Part shown: positions 24,293 to 35,164 of the stretch, in pieces
Layout of the letters: every line of letters begins with the position of its first letter
How positions within the stretch are numbered: the first letter of the stretch is position 1
DNA from: Erigeron canadensis
Lineage: Eukaryota > Streptophyta > Magnoliopsida > Asterales > Asteraceae
NCBI RefSeq assembly: GCF_010389155.1
Contig: NC_057763.1
Coordinates: 46,606,645-46,670,644 of the forward strand
Length of the DNA: 64,000 nt
Reading direction: 5' to 3'
The notes under the pieces: model-generated
Seen by the model: the letters and a program-made list of their open reading frames with translations, nothing else
The model's database searches: none
Told to the model about the DNA's origin: nothing
Program-made: the position numbers and the translations under genes

Positions 24293-25170
24293 TTTATGTT
24301 ACCGTATCTAAATATTGCAAAAATACATAATTTTCATCGTTTATATATACATTTTTTAACATAATATTCTAATCATAACGTGTTCTATAACTAGTGAATT
24401 TCTATTAAGCACTATACTCGTTTTTCAATTAACGGTATATTTCCATATATTAAAGTTAATATTAATATTTCTTCTTCGTTATGATTGAAACCGTGTGTTC
24501 TATGATTGACTGATTGCTTAGGGCTATTCGCGTAACTAACTAAATCCATTTTGACACTTATGGCTCTAGATTCTAGTTGGATGCGAAGACAAGCAATTTA
24601 AATGTTTGGTATTAAACTTAGATAAGTATTGGAATTCATTCAATGAACCATTGAACCCAAGTAGTAGTAGGTTTAGATAGTGTAGTAGTAACTCAAAATT
24701 TTCACTTGACATCCATATGTGGTGGTGAAGACTTCTCAATATTAAGTATCATTATCATGAATATAAATATTTTTGGACCAATAAGTAAATTAGTGTATTC
24801 TTATAATTGTTTCCGAACACTAACCTAAACAGTTCAACTAATGAGATTTCAATCTTGTAATATATCAAAATATCTATATGATTTATGATTTCTCATTGTG
24901 AACATTATGAGAAAAAAAATGTATAAAATTATTTAGTCTCTATATGTTACCAAAGTCATGTAATTAGATTTAAAACTTATTTTTATATATGTGTATCAAT
25001 TTCAAATTTAGGGTACTTTTATGCTAATAGAAAACACATAACATAAGAGTGAAGCATGAGAAACTTCGAGTCCTCTCCACAAATATCAAGTTGAATTCAT
25101 GTGGACCATATCCATAACATTTTTTTAAGAAAAGATTTAACCAACTTGCGTTTCTCTCTCTATATCTCTT
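24293..25170. other. AT-rich promoter-side DNA of the FBS gene
   Basis: No gene or clear repeat is seen. Confidence 0.5.
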
Positions 25171-25174
25171 TCCC

Positions 25175-25186
25175 ACTATATATACA
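25175..25186 (+). promoter_or_regulatory. Probable TATA box of the FBS gene
   Basis: ACTATATATACA lies just upstream of a leader that contains a predicted intron (25373-25453, GT-AG), with the start codon at 25461. Confidence 0.5.
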
Positions 25187-25460
25187 AACTTCCCAAATTT
25201 AGTCTTAACAAAGACACACACACACACATTTTAACAACACAATATAATTACGCTATTTAATTAGCTGACATTTCACAAAATCTGCTCTTGTTTCCTTGTC
25301 AAGAACAACCGTTATATCAATCCAACTTTACTACCACCAAGAAATTAGGACTTCAAATCCTACTTAAAAAAGGTACTTAATTTCATAATTTTACTTCAAT
25401 TCCCACTTGGGTTTTGGTTTTTATTTGAATATTTTATATGATGGTAATTTCAGGTGCAAA

Positions 25461-26298
25461 ATGGCAATGGGAGATAATCTTGGACTAGGAGTAGTGAAAA
25501 GAACTAGTTCGTTTGGTAGAAAAAGGATTTTATTTTTGAATCATATGGATTTTGACTCAATTGATGTTGCTACACCTAAAAAGAAGCCATTTTTGGAAAG
25601 CAAATCTGGTTATTGGTGTGAAAAATCTTTGCTTGAAGCTCTTCCTCAAGAAATATTGGTAAGTTATAATTTCCCAATTCATTTCTATATCTCTTTATAT
25701 TAATTACCTAAACCTTGAATAAACCTCATCCAATTAACCCGTTTTATATTGAGTTTTCTTGTTGCAAATTAGACATTTTTTTTTGTGAACATATAAAGAA
25801 CAAACAGATTGGTTTTGTATACTTATTTATAGTGTTTGTGTATAAAATGTTGCTTATTTTTGGGCTCAAAAAATGTTGAACAGATCAAGATATTGTGTGG
25901 AGTGGATCATGATGATTTAAAGAGTCTTTTTCATGTATCTAAACCGATACGAGAAGCTGTAAGTTGTTTATTTTACAAGAACAGATAGTTTGATTTGTGA
26001 TAGAATTGAAAAACTGTAAAATGGTTGTTAAATTTTCTATGCATAAAAAATAATGCAGGCTGTGATTGCAAAGAAATGGCATTTTGTATATAGTACACCT
26101 AAAAAGATTCCGGCTTTTAGGTGTTCATTAAACTTGGAGGAGTTCCCATCAAGCCATTTTGAAGAGATCGAAGCTCCAAATGCGCCAAAACAATCAAGAA
26201 TATTTCGTTCTCGATTGAACAGAAAAAACTCGGCTGCTATATGTGTGTCCTTATTCGTATTGTCCCCATTGGACAAAGACCAACAAGGACACCTATAG
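25461..26298 (+). CDS. FBS2: FBS-type (F-box stress-induced) F-box protein
   Basis: Small plant F-box protein expected to join SCF E3 ligases through SKP1/ASK; family members in Arabidopsis are stress-induced and bind 14-3-3 proteins. Exons 25461-25658, 25884-25958, 26059-26298; total 170 aa. A 5'UTR intron precedes the start. The N-terminus has the family's basic segment KRTSSFGRKR. The F-box spans about residues 59-92 (LEALPQEIL, IKILCGVDHDDLKSLFHVSK, PIREA). Next comes AKKWHFVYSTP, then a variable tail ending near SPLDKDQQGHL. There is no other substrate-binding domain, as usual for this family. The number 2 in the symbol comes from gene neighbourhood only. Intact as read. Confidence 0.9.
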
Positions 26299-28444
26299 CA
26301 GCCATCAAGATAGCCATTTTATTGATGCAAATATTATACTTATGATGATATCGTGCAGTCGTGCATCTAGATTTTTCGCTACGTTCTTTCATATGTAGAT
26401 AGGTTTTGGGTATAAGTTTATGTTTAGCAAAAGGGAGTGTCGTATGAAGTATGTTTGGTTCTTCAAACTTTTCATTGAAGATATATTGTTGGATTTGTTT
26501 TAGGTGTTTGTACATTTAGTGTGTGTAAAGTTGAAGACTTACAGGGATATATATATACAACAAATGGTTTTGTTCTTTTATACGAGTATGTAATAAAGGT
26601 TTTGTGGGATCTGTTATTGACTAATGGTTTTTGATATTACAATTCTTTTCATTAGGCAGGGTACAAAGGGTGTTTCATATGTTTTTGGAGGGAACACGAA
26701 TGAATGAGATGCAAAAGGAACAAAGCTAGTGGCTGGCTGTTGGTTGAACATAGATTTTAGACTTTTAGTGAAGTTAGAGAAAGATGCGTATTTTAAATAC
26801 GTGATATTGTGATAAATATATCAACATGTTTTGGACACAAGTTATTATCACATACTTATGTATATACTTATCTTTGGTTAGTATATATTAATCAGATTAG
26901 GATATAAAGACGAAATCTCACCTGAGAAGTTTAATCTTTTCGGTCAAACTGGACGAAAACAAGTTCACGAGAATGTTACTAGCCCCATTTGGTTTAAAAA
27001 ACTGGTTATTGAGCTTTCTACGCCAAGGCGGCCCGTGTAATTGTTATTACAAAAGTATTAATGGGCTTATCGTTATGGGCTTTTGGGATGTAAAACATCT
27101 TTCCAATTAAACTGGACATTGTGTTCGCAGGGCGTTGGGATGGCAGTGTGGTAGCGCTTTAGTTACTGATATGTTCTTCACGAACAAACCATCCACGGCT
27201 AATTTGATTATTTCACAAAACCTTTAATTCTCTCACAAAGTTATTTTGATCATTCACGGATTGAAATGGTATCACATGTGTTTCCTTTTAATTCATTCAC
27301 TGACTACATCTTTTATAGGTTACTTCTCGCATCATACGATGTTGCCTTTTCTTAATCCATCCACTTAATTATTGCACCCTCCAGTGGTTTTTTCTCTACA
27401 TCACACAACTTTGCGTTAACCACGACACACGATCAAGCTTTGGAACTTTTTAATTTAAAGCACATCAAAGGTGTTGGTTCATCATCATCATTCTTTATTA
27501 GTAGTGTCGCATCTTCCTGATCTTTCTTGCTTGCAATGGCGGACCCCCAATAAGGATTTATCATTTTCTTATAGTTAAACATTTGTTTTGTCCTTGTGAA
27601 ATGCCCAAGACACACCCAATGTCACCTACTGAGACAGTAAAATACTACTCTTTTAATGTTGGGCCTTTGTAATTAGGCCTATTAAATTCGCATTAACCCT
27701 TAAAAAGTTATGTCTTTCATTTTTATTTATTTTTCTTTTGATTTTTTTTTCCGAATAGTTAATATTATTGATATTGAAACATAGCAAGATGTTAGAATTA
27801 CAATACATGAAAAAGCATGAGATTAGTACTTTTTTCTTTTGATAATATTTGATTTTGAAATATGAGGTTACTTCTAGTTAAGACTTCAGATCTCTTAAAA
27901 TTAATTTGAAGCCAAACCTTTAATGACACTTTATATTTTTATTTTATTAACCTTTGTTAACATAAATATCTAAAAAAGTTGAAATTGTTTATATGTAGTC
28001 TTGAAATCAACAAATTATTATCTTAGTTAATGTAAATATATTGAATTTGATATAAATATGCTAAGAACAAAATAATTGATTAGTTACCCATTAAAGTTAG
28101 TTCTTCATTGTTATCAATTTATGTTTAAACAAAAGATAGTACAAATAATTTATCTGTCTGTTGTACAAGTCATCCCCCTTTAAGGTCAACTCCTGACTCC
28201 CTTTGTGTTGGTTGAACATTCATAAGTATAGAACCAAGTTTTTGACACTTGTAGCAATTAATTTTCAACTATTATCATACCTTCGTTGTCGTATAATTCA
28301 TGTGAGGTGTGTCCTTAACCTTTATATTTCACTTTGGCTCATTTTCTTGACGATCTTGTCTAAGTCGCCACACCACCCTCGTTACCATCATTATCACTGT
28401 ATCATGTGGGCGTAACTGCTAAATACTAACTCGTTATATATATA
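26299..28444. other. Intergenic DNA downstream of the FBS gene
   Basis: Contains the FBS 3'UTR up to about 26640. Beyond that I see AT-rich DNA with short open frames that match nothing known. Confidence 0.5.
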
Positions 28445-28630
28445 GAAGTGAGTATAGGGTTGTCCCCCATCTAAGCTTATATGAGAAACTCCCCACATTT
28501 GGTTTTTATAATCATAAAAATCATGGGGACCATGTATTTATTTAAAATTCAAATAAGTATTAAAATATTTGTATGTGAGGGGTTCCCCATTTAAGCTTAG
28601 ATGGGAAACAACCTCATATTCACTTTTTCC
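28445..28630. repeat. (TA)n-bounded element, family B, copy 1
   Basis: Arms pair over about 60 bp: left GTTGTCCCCCATCTAAGCTT, right complement GTTGTTTCCCATCTAAGCTT. The element begins right after TATATATA and ends with TTTTTCC followed by (AT)n. The core carries ATAAAAATCATGGGGACC. Confidence 0.8.
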
Positions 28631-28648
28631 ATATATATATATATATAT

Positions 28649-28840
28649 GGGGATGGTAATATAAAAGGCTGTCGGGTATCTAAACTTAGGTGTGGAACAC
28701 TCACATATTGTTTTCTTAATCCATAAAAATCATGGGGGCCCATGCATTTATTCATTAGACAATAAATAGTAAAATATTAGTATGTGAGAGGTTCCACACC
28801 TAAGCTTAGGTTCCGGACAACCTTATATTCCTTTTTCCCA
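28649..28840. repeat. (TA)n-bounded element, family B, copy 2
   Basis: Same structure and core (CATAAAAATCATGGGGGCCC) as the copy at 28445. Arms contain AACTTAGGTGTGGAAC and the complement of AGCTTAGGTGTGGAAC. It shares the (AT)n between 28631 and 28648 with copy 1 and ends TTTTTCCC followed by another (AT)n. Confidence 0.8.
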
Positions 28841-28869
28841 TATATATATGTATATATATATATATATAT

Positions 28870-29382
28870 GTTGGTGGGTTAAATTAGGGACTCCTTATTT
28901 TAAGGACTGTTAGGGACTCGATCTAGAACATCTATTTTCATCAGATCTAATCACCACTGATCATCTTCGGCGAGACTTACACATGTGTAAGTACAACTTA
29001 CACATGTGTAAGTTGAATAAAAATTATGATTCGGAGCGGCCTTTGCCCTTAAGGATATTCATAAACCAAAGCTGGTGGGGGTGATAGGTCATTGAGGGTG
29101 ATAGGTCATAGTGTGATAGGTCATAGAGGGTGATAGGTCATAGAGGGTGATAGGTCATAGAGGGTGATAGGTCATAAGGGGTGACCGGTGATGGATGATC
29201 TACCTAAAAAAAATTGTACTTACACATGTGTAAGTCTCGCCAGAGATGGTCGCCGTTGCCGGATGATCATGGTGGTGGTTGGAGATGATGATGGTGGTGG
29301 TGGTGGTGGTCAGGGATGATGGTGGTGGTGGCCGGAGAAGGAGGTAGAAGGAGTCCTTAACAGTCCCTAATTTAACTTTTCC
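28870..29382. repeat. (TA)n-bounded element, family C, with an internal minisatellite
   Basis: Termini are GTTGGTGGGTTAAATTAGGG and the complement of GGAAAAGTTAAATTAGGG, each next to (TA)n. The interior has three copies of ACTTACACATGTGTAAGT, a minisatellite at 29080-29180 and GGTGGT runs. A related fragment lies at 46780-46935. Confidence 0.75.
29080..29180. repeat. Minisatellite, about six units of GTGATAGGTCATAGAGG
   Basis: Units of 14-18 bp are tandemly repeated with few changes. It lies inside the family C element. No spacers or conserved palindromic repeats, so it is not a CRISPR array. Confidence 0.9.
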
Positions 29383-29972
29383 ATATATATATATATATAT
29401 AATATAGAATATAGAACCAAAGTTAAGAAACTTCTTTAAAAAAATGTTGCATATATATGTATACTAGGTCTAATACCCGTACATGATGCACAGTTTGATA
29501 TAATTTATATTTATAATATTGGTTCATATGTTAACAGAAATTTATCTGAAGAACGGATGTGAATAAACATATACCATGTTTTATAATGATCGGTAATAGT
29601 TGTTTTAATATGTGAATTCTATTATCAATGTTACCATAGATGACAGATGTATAAGACTCTTAAGATATGACAAATAGGATGCCAATATATCATAAATCAA
29701 TCTTATTTGAAGTATAAATTTCTTAAAACAGCAAATTATTCTACTCTTATTTTTAATTTATACGAATAATTTGTATGGAATTAAATCCATCATATCTCAA
29801 TGGTTTCGTCTTTAATGAATTTGATAATGATTGCATTTACCGTATTTTTTATTTTTTTTAGAACGGCATTTATCTATACCTTATTAATATAATATAATAT
29901 AATATAAATATAAATAAAATAAAATATATAACTGTCTTATAATTTAAGTCAAATTATTAATTTAGATCAAAT
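29383..29972. other. AT-rich DNA between two mobile elements
   Basis: No gene is seen. A TAATA-type run lies near 29880-29930. Confidence 0.5.
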
Positions 29973-29980
29973 ATGACACG

Positions 29981-30604
29981 TAGAGATGTGCGTGGTCCAG
30001 TTTGGTCAGTTTTTGCTGAAAATCTCAACCAAACCAATGTAAACGGTTTAACATTTTTTCAAACCAATCCGTCCAAGTTGTTATGCCAAACCAAACCAAC
30101 CAAAACCAATTAACCGGTTTCGTTTGGTCTGGTTAAACGGTTATCATACTTTTGACGTTCATATATAAAAGCTTTTAGTAATACTAAATTGCAAAAGTTT
30201 CACTTATACTTAAAATGAAACACAAAGTATTTTGAAATATATAAATCACATAATATTGATTAACTTGGTGATTTAGGAATCGTATCTTTGAAAATTTTAA
30301 ATCTAGAATTTGAATATGTTCAACTTTATACCAACTATAATTTGTTATTTATAATTTATAATATTGAATATTAATATATACATGTATATATATATATAAA
30401 TTAAATATATCATTGATATAATTAAATTGTCCGATTTGGTTAAACCGGTTTAATAAAAGTCTAAAATCACAAACCAAACCATAAGAGCGGTTTATTAAAA
30501 AGGCAAACCAACGGTTTGAGTTTTTAATTTTAAACCGACCAATCCGTCCAATTACTACGGTTTAAATGGTTTAGCCGGTTTAGACCAAACCATGCACATC
30601 CCTA
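29981..30604. repeat. hAT-type MITE with perfect 8-bp target-site duplication
   Basis: ATGACACG flanks it on both sides (29973-29980 and 30605-30612). Termini are TAGAGATGTGCGTGG and the complement of TAGGGATGTGCATGG. The subterminal arms are full of AACCGGTTTA-like and CCAAACCAAACC motifs. Length 624 bp, no transposase. Confidence 0.9.
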
Positions 30605-30612
30605 ATGACACG

Positions 30613-32500
30613 TGTCGTGAAAAGGTTATGACACATGTCGTTTTAAGAGATATTCAATCATGTTTTAGTTTATTAGTAGATGTCTCATATGCCTTAAGAT
30701 CAACCTAAGACTTTAAAAATTTGACATGTGAATTCCGCTAATTATATTTTATATTTTTCCACATATTATCATCCTATGATTAAGTTAATTTTTAGGCATA
30801 CAACTTATCATTATCCATATATATATATATATATATTAAAAAACTTAAAAATATTTAGAGCTAATTATAAATTTTGATTGAAAGTAAATAAATTTGTTAC
30901 AAATTTAGGAAATTAATTAAATAGATATGAATGAGTTAAATCTTAAAAAACAAGCCTTACTTTCCCATTCCCATTATATATATAACAATCAGAATTTAAA
31001 CTACTATTATATATATAACAATCATAATTTAAACTACTACAGTGGCAGTTTGGTTAGAATTCAAAAGGCTTAGTTGAGTACTGGTCGGCTTCCTTGGGCT
31101 TTGTATCTCTAATGTATTATTTACTATTGTTACGTGTTCCCCTTGGCGGCTATATCGTCAATACAACCAAACAGCTAAATAGCCCTTTTGTCTTTTTCAC
31201 ATATACAACATATATTTACACAAAATCATAACCAACCAAATCTAAAAATAAACGCCGATGGACCATCACCAGAAGCATTCACCAGGAACAGCTATAGCCG
31301 TTAACCACCACCGGCTTCCGTTCACCCACTGTACTGGCGCAGCTAAAAAACAGCAGGAACAATCACCACACTTTTTTCAACGCCGGAAAACAACAGTCAC
31401 CTATTAAACTTCAAACCTAATTCAAGATATCAACAAATATAAATTAAACAAAAGTTAAGAATAACCATTAAAGGTAATTGATATGATAAAGAGTATATAA
31501 GTGAAGATCCGACTTGCTCTAGAAGGGTTGAAGGTAAGTGGAAAAAAATAGTCTTTTTGTCTACATAAAAGCTTCATATCGGGTGGAATAAAAAAGAGTT
31601 TCTTACGCTGTCAGCCTGGCACCATATACGTGAAACTCATTCCATCTGTCTCTCCTTTTCTTCGGCCATCATCCCGGAGAATTACATAAAGGGGATCTCA
31701 AAATCTCTGCATGTCAACGATGTTGTTTGTAAAACGATAAAAACTTCTGTGATCTGATATATTGTCAAACATATGGCTTGAAATACTTCTTGAAAATTTT
31801 GATGTATGTGAGCGTAATGAAAGAAGAACAGAACGAAAATGAAAGAGGAATTAGAGAAAGAATAACTATGAAAATCAGTTTTTGAGAAATAAATAAAAAG
31901 AAGCTATGAAATGGTGGGTAAAGACGGTGATTTTCGTGAAACGGTGGGTATTACATGTGATACAAAAAGTCAAAAATCCACATACTGTTTTTACTTGCTT
32001 TTTTTTACCCAACTTCGTAAACCATGACCATAGAATATATAATAATTACATTATTTTATTCTATATTCTACATTTATAACTCTCTTCTTTTTCTAACTTA
32101 TATAAAATTAAACAAAATGTCCCTTAGATGAACCGATGCTTAAAGCTAATTCTTTGATATGGATTGAATTGGTATGAATACTTTTATTTGGGTATTTTTA
32201 TCTACAATGGACATTTTAATCTAAATATCATTAATGGAAAATACATAAAAATATGTTGCTATCGAAAAATCATGCTTAAAAATGCATATACATAATAAAA
32301 TACATATTGCTTTATAGTGAATGTTTCTTATTAAATAACCACACCATTACATAATTTTAACAACCAATTAGTAATTAGTAGTAATCAGTTAACATTCGAA
32401 ATACTACAATAATATCTAATTGGGCAATATGTGGAAATTAAACTAGTTCCCATATATAATAAAAGGAAGAAAAAAAAAAAGAAGAGAAGTCGGGTCACAA
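30613..32500. other. Intergenic DNA
   Basis: AT-rich. A less AT-rich patch at 31250-31420 (CACCACCGG-like sequence) could be an eroded element. I see no supported gene. Confidence 0.45.
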
Positions 32501-32682
32501 AATTCCTACGAGTATTACGAACAATTGAGGCGTGATTTATTCTCTCCCTACCCAAATCAATTTGAAAGACAGGTAATCTTTATCACTATTATTTTCAATT
32601 TCAGTTACGTTCATATATACGGGATTATTATTAGTATTGTTATTATAATATAATGATTATGTGTGAAATTTATTTATGATTT

Positions 32683-32864
32683 AAAACCCTAGTAAGTAAT
32701 AACTATTGTCTTGGATTTAATTAGGGCTTTTTGGTTCTAATTTATTCATTGAAAAATGTTGTTATTGATTATTATTTCGATTTCTGATGGAAAACCCTAA
32801 TAAGTAATCACTCTTATTTAATTAGGGCTTTTTGGTTCTAATTTATTCATTGAAAATGTTGTTA
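32683..32864 (+). repeat. Tandem duplication of about 80 bp upstream of the helicase relic
   Basis: ATTAGGGCTTTTTGGTTCTA with the following TTATTCATTGAAAA occurs at about 32720 and again at about 32821; both are preceded by AAAACCCTA. The copies are about 107 bp apart, in what looks like a leader intron (donor near 32572, acceptor near 32996). Confidence 0.85.
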
Positions 32865-33002
32865 GCTGATCAGACGATTATATATATGTGTGTGTGTGTG
32901 TATTTGTTGTTTAATTAGTAGGGCAAAATCTATAGAGTTACCAGGGATCCTTCTACTGTAAAACAGTAAAAGCAAGATTGATTTTTTAACATATAGGAGG
33001 AG

Positions 33003-34286
33003 ATGACAGAGTATGGGAAGGAAAGCAAATTCGGGATGATGAAAATGAAGCGTGAGATTAGTGACATAGAAACGAGTAGTAATAATAATGTTGATGATGA
33101 TGATGGCGTAATTAAGTTAAAGAAGACCAAATAAGTTTATGACTATTTCCCTTTCAAAAAGAATGTCTACGTTGAAGCTAAAGAGATCCAAGATATGACT
33201 CCTAAAGACGTTGCTGCTTACATACACCAACTACAACTGGATATCGTCGGGGGTAATGATGTTCCCAATCCTATTAAAACCTGGCGCCAATTTGGACTCC
33301 CATCGACACTCTTGGAAACAATCAGAACCGAGCTCAAATATGCCAAGGCTCCATTGCCTATCCAAGCACAAGCACTGCCAGTTATTATGAGTGGCCGTGA
33401 TTGTATAGCTGTTGCTAACACCGGCTCCGGCAAAATACTAGCTTTTGTTCTGCCAATGATGGCCCATCTTATGGCAGTTAGAATACAAGGAGCTAATATT
33501 GCACTTGTTGTTGCACCTACCATCGACGTTGTTCATAAGATTTACACCAGCTTACTCAAATTCACCAGGTTTTCACGTGTTGCTTGCTTACCTCTGTACA
33601 GCGGAGGGTGTGCTGATATTTTCAAACAAAATTCCCTGTTGAAGGTTCAGACTGGACTTGTTATTGGTACCCCTGACACCATCATCTCTACTGGAGAAAT
33701 CAAAAGTGTGCTTGCCAGGGTCACATTTTTGGTTATGTATCAGACTGATCGTATGCTTGACATGGGTTTTGAGACAAGACTCATCTCAATCGTCAGTAAC
33801 ATCCGTCACGACTGCCAGAACCTGATCTTTTCCTCTACCTTCAACCATGACGGCATCAGACTCTTGGCCAGGAAAGTTGCATACAAACCTGTTGAGATAC
33901 ATGCACACCCCATGAGTCCTCCCCTAGTGGAGGAGGTCAACCAGGGAATTGTGTATCATCCTCGTGACTCTTGTTATGAAGCACAATTGGAGATCAACGA
34001 TTTTCCTCTTTTGGCTTTGGGGAAGGTAATCAGAAGAGAAACCATGTCGCCGATTTGTAAGTGGACTAGAACTACCGTCATCGTCAAAGGCCAATATATT
34101 CAGCCTCCTTTTATTCCGCATCCTGGGGAGCGAAAGCTCTACTTGTCCATTAAGGCAGCTACTGAACAATCTGCTTCGCTTGCCAAAGCTGAAATCCATC
34201 GTATTCTACAGGCGTCATCTCTTTCAAGCTCACAAAATGGCCAACACTTTTCTCAAGTATCAGAACTTGGTTCAATTCACGCATAA
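33003..34286 (+). pseudogene. Degenerate PRP5/RH42-like DEAD-box RNA helicase relic
   Basis: The first ATG in frame (33003) runs 43 codons to a TAA at 33132-33134. The same frame then continues with VYDYFPFKKN, which is RH42-like, through the ATG at 33195 to a stop at 34286 (363 codons open). Intact helicases of this family unwind RNA in spliceosome assembly. Here the Q-motif region (PLPIQAQALP) and fold are recognisable, but motif I is ANTGSGKI, not TGSGKT; PTRELA is PTIDVV; TPGR is TPDT; DEAD is replaced by YQTD; SAT is SST. After EEVNQGIVYHP the frame jumps straight to the C-terminal KH-like region (LEINDFP, SPICKWT, GERKLYL, TEQSA), so the whole second RecA domain is missing. It is not an active helicase. 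The long open frame leaves open that a fragment protein is made. Confidence 0.85.
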
Positions 34287-35164
34287 AAGGCTTAAACTAG
34301 TGTTGGTGTTTTGGACCTATGTATGGGCCTGGTCCAAGAACAAAACTGTGAGGTGTATGGGCACCAAAGAGGATGATATGAATAATTTGTTTACTTGATA
34401 TGGATTAATTGCAACAAAATTTTGTATATGCCATTTAAAAGAGGATGGTTACTTTTAGGGAAGTGATATTCATAACATCTCTTTTGATTAATTTACCATA
34501 ATGTATAGTTTTTAAAACATATTGTACAAGCTTTTAATAAATAATATTGATAAATTAATTAAAAGAAATGATATTATTATTATTTCCCTTACTTTTATGT
34601 ATCATATCTTACTATGTGTTGGTCATAGACTCATAGGTATTTAAATACCTTCATAAGTGGTGTCGAAGTTCTACTAACGCAATCTGCCAATTTATCCAGT
34701 CCATCTAGTAATTTTAACTTGGTATAATCTGACAATAAATTTTAAATTGTTAAATAAGTGGTTTTTTTTTTCTTTCTAACGGCTATTAACTAGACAATAA
34801 AATATTTAAAACAAGATAGAAGTGGCCCATGAAAAGGAACACATCTCAAAAAGTATCCAACACCTCCATTAATACCTGCCGGTTTGCCAGACAAGAATAA
34901 AAAAGAAATGAAAAAGACAGCACTGAGAGCACCAGTAAAATAATGGAGTTGGCTGCCTACTGCTGCTGGAATATTGTGTTAATTCCATCTTTTCAACCTT
35001 TTTTTTTTTATAAAAAAATTCCATCTTTTATTACTACATGCTCTCTCTCCCAACTCTTTCATAAAACTGGTATTACAGTATTTCTTTTTTTTTTCATCTT
35101 TTTTTTTTCTTTTCACAAAACCAAATCTGATTAGACTTCATTTGTTGATAAAAAAAAATAATTA
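34287..35164. other. Intergenic DNA and AFB promoter/leader
   Basis: AT-rich with T runs. No gene is seen. The AFB leader directly before 35165 is A/T-rich. Confidence 0.5.

Noticed and set aside
29080..29180. Regular short repeats that might look like a CRISPR array
   Set aside because: Units are directly tandem with no unique spacers, in a plant MITE-like element; it is a minisatellite.
33195..34286. A functional DEAD-box helicase gene
   Set aside because: Walker A, DEAD and other motifs are replaced, the second RecA domain is missing and an in-frame TAA precedes this start.
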